This document shows positions 1 through 12,969 of a stretch of DNA of 64,000 bases, in pieces. The notes under the pieces were generated by a model. That model worked only from the letters and a program-made list of their open reading frames with translations, searched no databases and was not told the DNA's origin. Every line of letters begins with the position of its first letter. Within the stretch, counting starts at the first letter, position 1. The position numbers and the translations under genes are program-made. The stretch is from Thelonectria olida (Eukaryota > Ascomycota > Sordariomycetes > Hypocreales > Nectriaceae): the NCBI GenBank assembly GCA_020736575.1, contig JAGPYM010000010.1, positions 310,001-374,000 of the forward strand, written 5' to 3'.

Positions 1-1930
1 TCAATGGTAAACAAGCCCGTGGCATTTGGTTTGACTTTTTTGGGAATGCGTGGGCTGTATTCGCACTCCGGGGGCTATTCGCATGGACCCTAACCCTCCT
101 CGTTGCCGCCCCCCTGATTCTTTTTGTTGTCACCTATCTGTTGAGCCGCAGAGACAAGTACTATTTCTTTGCGAGAGACATCAAGATGCATCATGACATT
201 AACGATGATCCTGTTGTTCTTGGCGGGTGGAAAGGCTTCTTCCGCTTCCCGTTCGCGTTTGCCTTTGCAGCCGCGTTGACCATCGGATCTGTTCTACTAT
301 TGGCAAAGTTCAACCCCCTCATTGTCTACAGCAGCTCATACGCAGTGTAAGTCGGGTATCGTGAATCAGGCATCCGTGTTTACTAATCTGATCCAGATTC
401 GCCATGTCCATTTCTCTGTTCTACTTCTCCTTCTGGCTTATTATGCGAGGGTCTAGTTTCGTCCGTCCAAGTGCCCTCCATCGCGGTTATGTCCTCATGT
501 GGCTCTTTATCATCGGTTGGGCTGCACAAGTAGGTGCGGCAGTCCTGGAAGATCGACTCAACTATGGTTTCATGTATCCTCTTGCATTCATTCAGAGTGC
601 TCTTTTCCTTGCTCTGCTCATTTCTTTGCTTGAACAGTTTGCCCTCTTGGGGAAACATGAGTTCGCGTTGCAGCTTCATGACGCACATCAAGCAAGCGAT
701 GTGTCCAATCAGGCTCACGAACCGGAGCCGGCTACTGAGGAGGAACCCGCCGAGACCGAGGACACCGAGAACCCAGAAGAAGACCCAACTGAGAACACAC
801 CGCTTAGAACAGGTGAGCCAGGTTACGGGTCTAACAACCAGACTTCATTCGCCAACACTTACCGACGATCTGTCGCCGAGAACTCGCCTGCTCCACCTAG
901 TATGCGGACATACAAGCCTTATAATCACGAACAGTCTTGGTCTGGACGACTTCCTTCCTGGACTTGGATCATTCAATTTCTTCTTTTGGCACCTGTTCCG
1001 TGCATACTCCTAGGCAACCTGGGTCTCATTGCAATGTCATCGTTAAACATGACCGGAACTGATGGCGGGAAGCTCACAGTGCCCGTGCTTGCCTTGGGGG
1101 CAATGAGCATCCTTTTCCTCATCCCAATCACACCCTTTATTCACAGAGTTACGCACCACGTCCCAATGTTTCTCCTGTGTATATTCATAGGCACCTTCAT
1201 CTACAACCTCGTCGTCTTTCCATTCTCGGACAGTCACCGTTTCAAGTACTACTTTCAGCAGCGTTTGGATCTCGACAACAATACCAACACGGTTACTATC
1301 ACGGGTCTTGAACATTACTCACGCCTAGTTATCGACACGCTGCCAATCGCATCAGGACAGGAGGTCAAGTGTGTCCCCAGCCTCCGCTCAAACCTGCAAG
1401 ACTGCGAATTTGATGGATCAGCATTACCCCCCAACCTCGTTAAGGGCAAGAGCATCGATGAACTTATCAGTCTCGAGTCTCTCACGGTAGAGTCGAATAA
1501 AGTCGTGGTACAGGTTGATGGCATTGATACGAGAGCCTGTCACATTTTTACCAACCGGTCAGTTCGGAGTTTCGTGGTCGAGGGCGCGACACAACCGGAT
1601 GAGCGTTTCGGCAAGAAACTTTCGAACCTGCATCGAATTGATCTTTGGCGTCGCGATCGCGACCGTCCTTGGAATGTGACGATCAACTTGGAAATGGACA
1701 AGTCGGGCTCAGAGTTCGACGTGGATGACATTGAGAAGGAGAAGAGTCTAGAAGACCCGAGCACAGTATCTGATGCAGTGGACATTTTGGTTACTTGTTT
1801 GTGGAGCGATGCCAATGTGCCAGGGACGATTCCTATGCTTGATGATTTGCACAGGTACATGCCGACTTGGGCAACTGTCTCAAAGAGCGGAGTTGGTCTT
1901 GTTGAGGTATACAAACAGTTCTCTGTATGA
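1..1930 (+). CDS. PFF1: Vacuolar membrane protease Pff1, 3' part (5' end outside window)
   Basis: This is the carboxy-terminal part of a multi-pass M28-family metalloprotease of the vacuolar membrane. Reading starts in frame at base 3, and an intron at 347-396 (GTAAGT, branch TACTAAT, CAG) joins the short first block to the long one in frame (YAV-FAMSISLFYF). The zinc-protease domain lies upstream and is not seen. What is visible is a run of membrane helices (for example around 60-135, 240-320, 405-470, 560-630, 960-1040 and 1080-1240), a cytosolic acidic loop rich in E, P and T (about 715-800), and a lumenal C-terminal domain after 1240. The architecture and C-terminal domain match the Pff1 family as I know it. 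The stop is TGA at 1928-1930. Substrates of this protease are not established. Confidence 0.85.
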
Positions 1931-2668
1931 GTGAGGCTGGATGAGGTTGGGACGATGATGTGGATTTGATTGACGCCCAACTCGAGCGAGGTGCCCTACC
2001 GGCGTTGACACTATGGGCTTCTTGGAATAGGATGGAATCAAGTGCGAAGGTCTGGGCGTGAGCTGGAGGCTTTGGTGACTTTAGCCCCTTGATGTTGATA
2101 GTTGTGAGATAGGGGGCCAACAAGGCAGAGCTAATTTGTTGTCGACCGCGGGGTACAGAGCAGGGGAATGGTGTTCGGGACTCGCGTCCGGTAATTTTAA
2201 TTGCAGTGATACGTCGTCATGAAGTGTGCGCCTACTTTTGCATGAAAGGGGCAGTTTGACCCGCCAACACTACCTACGTATACTTCCCGGGGACACTCAA
2301 CTGATGGAAGCTTACCTAAGTAGCTATGCAATCTTGATTGTTCGTTGACAGTTGTTTCGCGAATGTGATGTCTCATGCCGAAATGCCTTATTTGCAGAGC
2401 AGCACAGTGCAGACGGACAGTTCGGAATCAAGAGTGAGCTGTCCTTACGAGCCAGCTTGAAGATTGACACGACGATTTCAATTGATGAAGATATTTGAAG
2501 GTTGACACAAGTCAATTGACTCATTTATTGATACATCCTCTGTTGCTGAGATGTCACTGCGTGACAGTGTTGAATTGGGCTCCGCACTGTCGGTATCGTA
2601 ATCTGACATTCAATGTGGCAATCTGTGATTTTTGGTGTTTGCGTCATTCATGACCGACGGCATTCAAA
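1931..2668. other. Intergenic, no gene seen
   Basis: This 738-bp stretch holds the 3' region of PFF1 and the promoter of the downstream hydrolase. The open frames in it are short, uncoupled to splice signals and without recognisable motifs. I see no RNA gene or repeat. Confidence 0.6.
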
Positions 2669-3765
2669 ATGGCGAAAACGTACCCAGAAATATGGCTGCC
2701 ATCGAGCACGGACAAAGGCATCAAGCGCCGCGCGCTTATTTACTTTGTCTGCGGCAATCCGGGCTTAATTGAGTACTACACGGATTTTCTCTCACATCTG
2801 CGCGGACTGTTGCATACGACTGAGGAAGATGCGGCCTACGACATATATGGAAGGAACCTGCTGGGGTTTAGTGATACGGACCACGAGCCGTTTGGAAAGG
2901 GAAACGACCCTTGGGACCTAGAAGGCCAGATTGAGGGGATATATGACGATGTTGCGGCGAGGAGAGTCGGCGGTGAGGGCGGCCGGCCATACGACTATGT
3001 GGTCTTGATGGGACATTCGGTGGGCAGCTTCATCTCGGTCGAGATTTTCCATCGGCACATGAAAGATCCGGAGCGAGCACCTCATCTGAGCCTCAGGTTT
3101 GGCTTCCTGCTGTTCCCGACGCTCACGCACATCGGCAAGTCGCCCAGCGGGACACGGATCGAGTCGTTTCGCCGCGTGCTGCCGCTTCTCGACAACATTG
3201 CGCACACGGGCGCGCGGCTGATACTCGGCGCCTTCCCGATGGGCACGCTACGATGGATCGTCAACAAGATGATGGGCTTCACGCCGTTGACGGCCGACGT
3301 TACGGCGCGGTGGCTCAAGAGCCGCGACGGCGTGCACCAGGCTATTCATCTGGGCCTGTCGGAGCTGGAGATGATTCGCGAGGAGAAGTGGGAGGAGGAG
3401 CTGTGGGAGGTCACGGAGGAGCACGACGACGAGAGGGAGACGCCCAAGTTTTGGATGTTCTATGGACGTGAGGATCATTGGGTTGCGAATTGGGCGAGGG
3501 ATGCGTTGATTGAGAAGAGGAGGGAGCATGGGGAACGGGGAGGACGGACGAGGATCATGGTGGCCGAGGGAGATATTCCGCACGCGTTTTGTACCAAGGA
3601 TGGTAAGTACAATGGCAAGCTGATGGTGATGCGATTGTGTGTATGTGTACAATGCTAATGGCCGGGATAGATTCTACTTGGGCCATGGCGAGAACGGTTC
3701 ACGAGTGGGTGCTGGAGATTGATGGGAATACGAGTTCGACCAGCGAGGGACAGGGGAAGCTTTGA
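2669..3765 (+). CDS. Lipid-droplet-associated hydrolase-like protein (alpha/beta hydrolase)
   Basis: The 342-aa protein is spliced from 2669-3602 and 3671-3765. The intron has GTAAGT, branch GCTAAT and TAG, and the join GAT-TCT keeps frame; reading through it would add an unrelated tail. The N-terminal FVCGNPGLIEYY segment (about residues 26-37) and the nucleophile elbow GHSVG (Ser117) are the signature of the LDAH/DUF2305 family (PF10230) of alpha/beta hydrolases. A C-terminal FYGREDHWV segment fits the usual acid-residue strand, and HAF (near the exon end) is a candidate for the catalytic His. Members sit on lipid droplets and are thought to hydrolyse esters or affect lipid storage; the substrate is uncertain. 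The start ATG follows several upstream stops. No signal peptide is visible. Confidence 0.85.
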
Positions 3766-4805
3766 GCGAGCATGTCAAGATGCCATTTCCTGAAACCACC
3801 CAAGCACCCATCCAAGGACTCTCTCTGGTGGTTCTCCGGCTCTTGCTGAATGGGGTGTCACACCTTCGTATCCAGGGCGACCACTCGCAAAGCCGAAAGG
3901 GTCACATCACATTGTTGGTTCACATCCATCCAACCCCGCACGTCGAAGCCGAGTTTCCAGCGTCATCATTTCGACGATTCAGCGTGTCAAAGAGTGTTCC
4001 GAATTCGGTTAGCCATGTCAATTGGGGGGCGACGCAAGCAGTGGCGGGTTCGAATCCTTCTGGCGTTGTTCTACTTTGAAGGCCTCATGGCGGCAAGGGC
4101 GGATGGTCAATGGGCGCCCTGTATTATTGTTGATCTCGGGCTGAATGACAAGAGTCCACTGAATCTTTTCGATGCTCCGCTATGGATCGATCAATTCCCG
4201 TTCCAGGCTCTCGTCGTTGCTCACCAGAAGCCTAATAGAAAGTTCGAACAACGGACTGACCGAGATGGTGTCACGGGATCCAGACATGTTCAAGCGCCCT
4301 CCCAGAAGTTCCGGCACTAACTCGGATAGTTGCTCAATGTAGAAGCTGTTTCAAGTTCATTCGACAGTTGGCACCGCACTACTTACTCTGAGTATCAGTC
4401 ACTATGTGTCTGCTCAGTCGAAGCGAACCACCCCATGAAGCTCTGGAGGCATATGCGGGCGGCTACTACAACACTGATGACGCAGAACTCGCAAGATAGA
4501 TCGATCCAAAGATCATTCCACTTCATATCTTCGCATTGGAGACGGCACACATTCTTTTGTAATCCAATCGCTGCTGATCCGCAGACACCATTAATAATTA
4601 CCCTGGAATCATGGTTGTATCAAGTTTACACAGAACCAATCCAACGTTGACGAAAACGTCTTTCAAAAAGTGAAACCTCTCCTCATCTCATTTCAAACCG
4701 TAGCTATCTTGACACTTCGTGACTAGTCCCGCATGGCCCATCGAAACTGGTCATTTCTTCATAGTACGAGGCTGTACATTGCAATCCATTCAAGCTTTTC
4801 GTCTC
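3766..4805. other. Intergenic, no supported gene
   Basis: About 1 kb between convergent genes. Open frames of 105-156 codons exist on the + strand (for example 3850-4320), but they lack motifs, sensible composition or introns. A tRNA T-loop-like string near 4047-4060 has no matching acceptor stem. The 3' end probably holds the 3' UTR of the CFEM gene. Confidence 0.5.
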
Positions 4806-5465
4806 TTACAGAGCAAAGGCAGCGAGGGCGAGCATGGCAAAACCGCCAATGGAGCCAATGGCAGCGGCACCGTTGGTAGTGACGGTGGTCTCGGTGGCAG
4901 CGGGAGTGCTGCTGGCGTTGGTAGTAGCAGCGGGCGTAGAGACGAGGGTGGTGGTCTCCTCAGCGACGGTGGTCTCGGCGACGGTGGTCTCGGCGACGGT
5001 AGTCTCGGCGACGGTAGTCTCGGCGACGGTGGAAGTCTCAGCGACAGTGGTGGTCTCGGCAGCCTCGCTGGTGGTCTCAGCAGCCTCGCTGGTGGTCTCA
5101 GCAGCCGTGGTAGAGGCGGCAGCAGAGGTGCCGGCAGAGCTGACGGCGGCGCAGAGAGCCTGGACCGCGGGGAGGACCTTGTCTAAAGTGGCATGTTAGT
5201 AAAGTGTAACTATCGTATAAGTCTATATCGAGAGGATGGACTTACTGATGGCAACGTCGGAGCCGCAGGCCTCAACGACACAGCCGGTGGCAGCGCCCTG
5301 GACGGAGTCAAAGTCCTTGCAGACACAGGCGTAGTCAGTGGTGTCGCAGCTGGTGTTCTTCTCAATGGCGTCGTCGAGGCAAGTGATGGCGCACTTGGGG
5401 ATGTCGCTTCGAGACTGGGCGGCAACCGAGGCGGCGAGGGCGAGGGCAACGAAAGAGTACTTCAT
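4806..5465 (-). CDS. CFEM-domain, GPI-anchored cell-wall or secreted protein
   Basis: The 198-aa protein comes from exons 5246-5465 and 4806-5182. The intron has GTAAGT, a perfect TACTAAC branch and TTTAG. A signal peptide (residues 1-17, ending SVAAQ) leads into a CFEM domain with all eight cysteines (C25, C29, C40, C47, C49, C62, C67, C84), including the D-Y-x-C-x-C core. The eighth cysteine is supplied by exon 2 (VLPAVQALC), which confirms the splice. A Thr/Ala/Glu-rich stalk follows, with pentapeptide VAETT repeats, and then a small-residue site and hydrophobic tail typical of a GPI signal. CFEM proteins bind haem or iron or act in adhesion and host interaction. Which applies here cannot be told. 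The longer open frame upstream of Met1 is out of context, because Met1 alone gives a signal peptide. Confidence 0.92.
4951..5060 (-). repeat. 15-bp coding repeat (VAETT pentapeptides)
   Basis: Inside the CFEM gene the unit GGTCTCGGCGACGGT (+ strand) recurs with 15-bp period and few changes, giving about five VAETT copies in the stalk. An in-frame period means copy-number changes alter only stalk length. Confidence 0.85.
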
Positions 5466-8400
5466 CTTGAAGGTTTTGTGTTTGTTTCTGTCCTTGAAGG
5501 AGAATTGGATATTGGAGCGTGCTGAGGCTGAAGCTGACAACGAGAGTGAAGCTGAGCGAGTGGATGAGGAGGAAAGAGAAGAAGGTGAATGGAGAGGATG
5601 AGAGGAGGGCTTTATGTATGTGTGATGGTTTCGGTGACGACGGGGTGATCAGGCTTCTGACCACGCCTCATGCGATTCCATGCCGTGCCGTTCCACGCCA
5701 TGAGAGGGAACAGCAACCCGTCCTGTACAATTGGGTACATTGCAGGTCCCCCATCGATGGTGTGTGGATGGCTGGGTTCCAAGGCGACGACCCGGGTCCT
5801 GCATGATGAAGTCGGGCTCGGAACGGAAGGCGAATGGGGACAACAGGGCCGAAAGGGAGCCAGGGCCAGGGTGAAGAGGATACAAAGGGACTTATCCAAA
5901 ACAGGTTGTGACAAAAGCAAAAGTCTACATGAGAGGCAAGTTTGGGGTTGACGATGGGCCTCTTCTGGTGGTGGTTACCAACCAACGACTTCACTCCCCC
6001 GCAAACCGACCCCCCAGCAACCCCAAAAGAGCATCCATTTGTCGGGCGGGCACGACTTCCGGATTCGAGGCACACGGCCGAGACGATCGACGGCGCCAGC
6101 TCTAAGAGTCCGGGGTGGGGAGAGGGGAGGCAAGGGGAGCTGAAGAGGGGGAACGGGGGAAACCGAAGGAGGAGGACATGTGAAGAGAAGGCTGGTTCTG
6201 AGATTTTTTTCTTCAGGTGAGAAGGTGTTTTAATCTCGGAGGATTGGCCAAAGAGAATCAAGGAAGCTAAGGATTATTGCGTACTACGTCAAATGCTTCC
6301 ATCTCTTGGTTTGAGTAAGTGAGTGAATGAGCGATGAGCCGGGCAAGGACTGAGATTTCCCCCACATTCTTCATCGGCTTTGTTCTCTCGCTTGGCTCAT
6401 TCATCTTGATGGTCATGGATGCTCTCATGATCATTGCTCAAGGCATGGATCTTTTGGATTGAAGAAAAGTGGCTCGATTCGCCCCGCAAGGTCCTGGCGA
6501 GTTTCCGTGCCGAAACCTGGGGTTTCCTTTTCTCATTTTGTGTGTGTTTGGTCCCATTGTTCGTCTTGCGATACAAAGCAACAGGTTGAAGGGAACTGAA
6601 GTCTCTCGTATGAGCATGTGTGAACGGTGAGGCCCGTGTAAGACGAAGGCCAACCATGTAGGTCACATGTCAGATGCCAGGCTGCAGAATTCCCGAGGCC
6701 AGTCGAATCCTTCTGCAAGGGCCGAGAATGGGGAACAGCAGTAACGTATCCGTTGAGCAACAGGACCAACAAAGAGCCGCCGTAATAAAGATGGACAAGA
6801 TGAGCGCCTTGCTCATTTAGATGACACCTCTGGCTCAGGGGACGGGCAACCATCTCGAAGAAAACCCGTAATTAGGGCCATGGAACTCATGCAGGAACAG
6901 GAGCGTGCAACATGTCATTGACTTCTATTTTCAGGTCTACGAAGCATCCAGACCACATCAAGTTTTTCCCATGCTTCACCACCGTCTCTGCAATCAACTC
7001 ACTAATGAGCAGAGCAAAACTCGGCCTTGCTTCCCCAGCTCGGACAGTCGGTCCGGGGTAGCTCGAACTAGTTTTCTCTACCCCGACTCCTCGTCAATGT
7101 CCATAGGCGGTTGGAAAATTCCCCCGCATATTGCCTGGATGTGCCGCAGGCCGCAGAACGCACCTTGGCCAACACGCTCCCCTGCAAAACCGACCAGGGA
7201 TATCCGACCCTCCCGGGCTCCTTCCCTGTTGGAACGTTTGCTGTGACGATTCGAGTAACCTCTTACGGGGAGCATTTGGCATGTTCTAAGCTGCATTTGG
7301 GTCTGCGGATTCGTCTCGTGCGCCACGCCGAGGCTTGACAGAATTGGCTCCCGCGACTTTGCTAATGTTTTTTATTTCTCATTTTGCTTGTGAAGAAACC
7401 ATTGCACATGAAGGTGAGAACCCCCCCGGCCTGTACTGCCGGTGTCCGGGGTTGTGATCTTGGCGATGGTCCCGGAGTGTCCCATGGGGGATCTTCGACA
7501 ATATGAGGGGGTTGAGGTAGAAGTGGGCTGATGGAGGATGATCTGGGGAATGGAGAGAGAGAGAACGGCGGTAATTACCTCCTGCCTGGCGAGTATTGTT
7601 TGCACGAATAGCGGGATTGGTGTTGGCGTTGAGGTCGTTGAGGTTGCATCCCACCAGCAAGTTCAGCACGAATAGGTGTAGGCCGACGTTCAGGTCCCGA
7701 ATACGCAGCCCCCATGTCAGGTAGATATTGGTCACAGGTAAAATCAGGTAACCATTCGAATGAACCAACGAGTGTGTCTGTTCTGTCGCCTGATCTGAGC
7801 TGTTCCAACCCCGATTAGCTCACCTATGGTGGCGGGCAGAGCATGTAGACACCACACCCTTGCGCAGCACATAACCTCGAGTGCTTCTTAACCGCCCAAA
7901 AACCTACGAAAAAATGCATGCGCCATGCAGAGTGCATCTCAACTGCCAGTTGTTGGCTTGTTGCCTGGCCACGGTGTGGTGTGGTGGCGAGAGGCGTGTC
8001 AAACGAAAATGCAACCACATGGAGACTTCTCCCCTTCAGCTTTGTTTCTTACCCCTGGAGCTAGAAAGAAACCAGAACTCACAAAAAGGATCTCCTAGAC
8101 TTGGAAAGGGCCAAGGGAAGCTCTCTATTGGGCGAGTTGCATCTGAGTCTCGGCCTGGCCATGTGTCACGAGCAACGGCCCCTCGAACTAGACATGTGCT
8201 AGGCTTGTCAAAGAAAGGACATGAGAGAGATTAAACAATGATCGATCAGATCTTTATGGTTCCCGGCTAAGATTGTGTCTCCTGGCGGGACATCAGATCG
8301 TAGTGCTGCATGTAACCCAACAGTGTCAACCCGTCCCGGAACGGCTTCCCTAAAGGCAACTCGTCTCGTTACTGTATTTACCCGCATTATTACAGCCCCT

Positions 8401-11400
8401 TTCTAGGCAAGCAATTTTCTCCATCGAGCGAGACTACACTTTAGAGTTGTTTGACGCCACAAAGCTACAGATCTGCAAGGTGAGTTCGGAGATTGGCCTA
8501 GGTGAGGTGTTCCTAGATGACGTGGAGGGCCGACAGGATCCAACTAAAGAAGACCAGCCTGATTGAATTCCCCTCCAAATAGTATTACGTGCGTAACTAT
8601 AGGATAAAATTCCTCTTCAAAGCCCCATAATTCCAATAAAGTCAACTCGTCTCCTTCAACTGAGGGTGGTGATCAGTTTGACGCAAAGACTCTGAAGACT
8701 TTGCAGTGAAATCATCATCTTCTTCGGTGAGGGATGGCAAACCCGGGCCCAACTGTTACACCGAGTAGTTCCAGAGTTTCATGTTAAATTTGAACGGACG
8801 GACGGAATGAATGAGAGCTGGTTGTTGTGTCATGTGAAGCCGAGTAGATATCTCTGCAGACAGGAAAGCTTCAAGAGGAAAGCGAGCTGTCGAACGGCCC
8901 TCGCTTGAGCTCGGTGGTGGCAACTGGATTTCAAGTCATGTTAGCCATTATGGTAGTGATTGTTGTAAATGCTCCATCCCCGATATGGTTGTGTCATTGT
9001 GGCGGTCGGAGGTTCTCATGTTGATGATGGCCGTGTTTGGGGTGGGTGCGCAGCTACCGCCTCGATCTCTCCCCGTCCTTCTCTTCTAGTCCCATCAGTT
9101 CTTGTTTACATACAGAGAACTAAGTATGTCTGGTTGGAGGATAAGAGTCAATTATGTACCGTAGGTGATGATCTCAGTTGCTGAAGCTTAACGGTCTAAG
9201 CCTGTATTGCCCAGGCGGCAGCGGAAGATGCAATGTCTAGTCATCAATGACAGCGCCGCATTAGCCATCTCTGATGCTCTCGAGGTTCTAAGGGCCTATT
9301 ATGGCAGAATGAAGTGCGAGCACACTGTACTTTAGTTGTTGGGATACTAGAGGGAGAGAAGGCAAAAGTACTAGCGCTAATGAGCAGGATATTGAGTCGG
9401 GGAGCTCGGTGGGCTTCAGGCCAGTTCCCATCTTGACACTGAGCTCAAGAGTGGAAGGCAGACCGCGCTCTCTCGTTTGTTGCTCTTGGCCATTGAGTTG
9501 GGCATTATTTGAGAGGAGGGAAGTCCGCCGTTTGAGGGATGTGGCTCCGACAGGTACATACGCGAAGCCATATGGCAGTCTCAACAGGGAGTTGTCGATG
9601 AGCTCATGCTGTGCAATTGAGGTCGCAAGTGCGGTTAGGACAGAAAGATACAACTCACAGATTCTTGAATTCATGATACTGGGGTCGCGAAAGACAACTG
9701 ATATTACTGCGTCAACTACTGGACATACATGGATCACGGTATGTGCTTTACGGACTGCACAAAGCTAGACAGACACACAAGGTGGGCCAGAATATTTCTT
9801 TTTCTTCTGTTTAAACGATGTCTTGACGCCATTCCCTCCACGTTGATCTGAAGGGTTGGTGTTGGTGTCTTCCACAGCCAAGTTTCTTTCACCCGTCACC
9901 TACCCGGTACCACAATCGAGCCCAGACAAGAATCGAGACATCCTTTTCACTGCTTTAACATGGTAATAGTAATCAAATAGTAGTCGGAATCAGATCCTAT
10001 CGGGACTCCAATTCCGATCTCGATGGGAATTGCCTTCCGTCGCCCAAGTCCATAATAACGCCCAGACCTCTTATATCATGTCACACGCCTCCATTCCCAC
10101 TTCCCATGATCGGGAAAATACTCGGCGTGAATCTGCTGGCATACCCAACAAGAACAGGATAACTCCTCACAGTTTTTCTCGTCATCGTCGGCCTAATAAA
10201 AAAAAGTCATCAGTTTCCTCCTTTCTAGTCCCCAAAAGGACTCTCCGATGTTTCCAACTTACACATCACGAATCGAGGCGGACGGTACGAAACCGAACAA
10301 AGTCGCATCCTCCTCGCTTGGACCTTCACCCAAAATGGGTCCCTCGCTCCATGTCACTCGCCGCCGCCGGGACTAGCCTCCTTGGCTGAGGCTAGCAACA
10401 CCTCCAGGTTCGCCCACGCTTCGGCCTCGGGGCGCTTGCCTTGCCTTGCGGCGACGACTCTGGAGACCCGGCTTGTACTTTTATGAGACAGCGAGTCGAA
10501 GCGAAGATGGGCTTCGAGTTTGGTGCCAAAGGGAGACTGCCCGGTTTTCCTGGACCAGGATAGACTGCAAGAGAGGCCGCTGCTATGAGTGATTGGGTGT
10601 TCCAATGGATGCTCGATGGAGTGTAAAATGAGTATATCTTGTGTTTTCATCTTCATCCTGCTCCTCTCCTACCGAGTCAACGCCGGAGGCTGTGCGGAAC
10701 TGGCCCGGCCCCTCACTCACTTATTACGGGCCAACGTACAGCACACCTCCGGCTTTAACTCACTATCAAAAGCGGCCCTACGCTGAGGAGCAATGAGGAT
10801 GGTGCGGGGAAACAGAGGCTCTCTAACGACGCCAAGTTACCTTCTCGAGGAAAGTCTTTCCGCGATATTGACAAGCTGGCCCGGTCAATTCGATTACAGT
10901 CTCTATTCCTCATCGCCTGCATGCTTGACTTACATACAGTCAAGTCAAGACGCGGCGGAGAGAAGCACGTCTTTCAGTCTCATTCAGTCGCCCAGTCTCG
11001 CAGTGCCTCCCTAGGTACCCAGTTTACGTATCGCGTATCGAGCTTTGATCACCAATCCCACTGATAACTTAAAGGCCATCAAGTCATTCGCATTCCAAAA
11101 TGGCATCTCCGTTCGCTCTCTCTCTCGGCCAAATCCAAAATCCACCTTGAAAGTCCACGCGGGAGAGCCCCATTCTTTGTCTGGATCGTGGCGCCGTCTC
11201 GATCAAAGTGATTCGCTCACAACGGTTGAGGACCATGGAAAGCCCATCTTCCGGCGAGAAGCCCGTGGAGAAGGCCCCCCGCCCATGACGGAATTATCGC
11301 ATGGAGGGGTCGTGATGGGTGCTCCTAAGGTTGAAGGGGTGCAACGCAGAGAAGTGTAAAAGGGCCGCCCGTCTCCTCACCTTGAACTGAAATCCCATCA

Positions 11401-11446
11401 ACTTTAACTCACCCTCTTCACCTCATCCGTAAACCAACAAGAAACC
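5466..11446. other. 5.98-kb region without a recognisable gene
   Basis: The region begins with the 5' leader of the CFEM gene and ends with the leader of the oxidoreductase. Between them, no open frame in any frame gives a domain I recognise, and I could not chain frames with good splice signals. The longest candidates are 149 codons on the - strand at 9288-9737 and 129 codons on the - strand at 7379-7768; both look like chance frames. I saw no tRNA, 5S rRNA, transposon ends or tandem arrays. Base composition is not strikingly AT-rich, so it does not look like RIP-mutated repeat. It may hold non-coding RNA or long promoters. Confidence 0.5.
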
Positions 11447-12599
11447 ATGTCTGGCAAAGTCTTCAACGTCGGCATCGTCGGATACGGGTAAGGGCCAGAA
11501 CCACCCCATCTCTCTCTCGACAAGACCCCTCTACTGACATGACAATTGCAGCATGTCCGCCAAAATCTTCCACATTCCCTTCATCAGCCAGACTCCCCAG
11601 TTCAAGCTCTACAGCATTGTGCAGCGGTCACCCAAGGAGGGCAACTCGGCCCCCAGTGACTACCCTGATATCAAGCACTACACCAACTACAAGGACCTGT
11701 TCGCCGACCCCAGCGTTGATCTTGTTGTCATCAGTACCCCGCCTGACAACCATTTCGAGCTGACCAAGGCCGCTCTCGAGAGCGGCAAGCATGTTTTGAC
11801 CGAGAAGCCTTTCGTGCCCACCTCTGCCGAAGCTGACCAGCTCATCGCCATTGCCAAGGAGCACAACCGTCTTCTTTGCGTGTACCAGAACCGACGATGG
11901 GACAACGACTTCCGCACCGTCCAGCAGCTCATCTCGTCTGGAAAGTTGGGCCGCATCGTCGAGTTCAACACCCATTTTGAGCGCTACAAGCCCGGCAACC
12001 CCACCAACTGGAAGGCCGGCATGTCCATCGCCCAGGGCGGCAGTGCTCTTTTTGACCTCGGAACTCATCTGATTGACCAGGCCTACACGCTGTTTGGCAT
12101 GCCCCAGTCGATCCACGGCCGTTGCCTGTCGCAGCGAACCGGCACCTTTGACTTTGAGAACCCAGATGGCGTCACTGCAGAGCTCACCTACCCCGACGGT
12201 CTGCTGGTGCACGTCCGCATCAGCGTCATGAGCGCCGAGGTCGTTCAGCCTCGATTCTGGGTGCGCGGCACCAAGGGAAGCTTCCAGAAATGGGGGCTCG
12301 ACACGCAGGAAGAGCAGCTGCAGGGCGGCATGAAGGCGACGGATGCTGGTTTCGGCCAGGACGACCCAAAGAACCTCAAGCTGACGCTGGTGGACGACGA
12401 TGGCGTTATCAAGGCCGCAGATGCCCCCATCCTCGAGCCTGTGACTTACAAGGCGTTCTACGCCGAGTTGGCCAAGGCTGTTGAGACTGGCAAGGAGGAG
12501 CTTGTGCCCGTCAAGGCCACTCAGGCTCGCGATGTGCTGCAGCTGCTCGAGGGTCTTTTGGAGAGTGCAAAGACGGGCAAGGATGTTTCCTTTGCTTAA
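11447..12599 (+). CDS. Gfo/Idh/MocA-family NAD(P)-dependent oxidoreductase
   Basis: The 362-aa protein is spliced from 11447-11487 and 11552-12599. The intron (GTAAGG..GCAG) falls inside the Rossmann glycine motif, so exon 1 supplies VGIVGYG and exon 2 continues MSAKIF. Known family features are present: the nucleotide-binding glycine-rich start, EKP (Lys99, which lies at the active site in the family), and the GTHLID segment that supplies acid/His residues near the substrate. The GFO_IDH_MocA C-terminal sheet domain follows. Such enzymes oxidise or reduce sugars, inositols or related carbonyls in the cytosol. The closest type I recall is the bacterial YdgJ-like group, with no assured substrate. 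No signal peptide. Neighbours give no pathway clue. Confidence 0.9.
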
Positions 12600-12969
12600 A
12601 GGGCAGGCATGGAGAAAATTCAGGAGGGAAAGAGATGTAAATAACGATTAATGTCATAGGTAGCGCAATGGGAAATTGACCGATTCAAGGATTCTTTATT
12701 CTCAAAGCATATCGAGATGTCTTTTGGTGAGAAGGGTTCGATCAGGGAAGGAGAAGAGTGGCTTGACTGGCAAGTTCGGGCCCGCTCCTCCTCTACCTGT
12801 GTTCATCCAGAGAGAATAGTCCGAGAAAGAAGCGCCCCCCCAATTTGAATGCTTTAACGTATCTTTATCAAATGGCGTGCTGCTGTCTACATCCTCACAT
12901 CTTACCTTTTTCTTTAGACTTAGTACTTAGGCACTCGTCTCGCACCTCGCACTCGACACAGCAACGACA
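12600..12969. other. Intergenic, no gene seen
   Basis: This 370-bp stretch contains the 3' region of the oxidoreductase and the promoter and leader of the next gene. Nothing else is seen. Confidence 0.6.

Noticed and set aside
4000..4075. tRNA-like T loop (GGGTTCGAATCC) on the + strand
   Set aside because: The T stem has a mismatch, the predicted acceptor 3' half (TGGCGTT) has no partner 65-90 bases upstream, and no anticodon arm can be drawn.
7379..7768. 129-codon - strand frame with a hydrophobic start
   Set aside because: The sequence becomes low-complexity and no splice signals extend it into a sensible protein.
9288..9737. 149-codon - strand open frame
   Set aside because: No motif, no orderly hydrophobic pattern and mirrored by an open + strand frame. 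Looks like chance.
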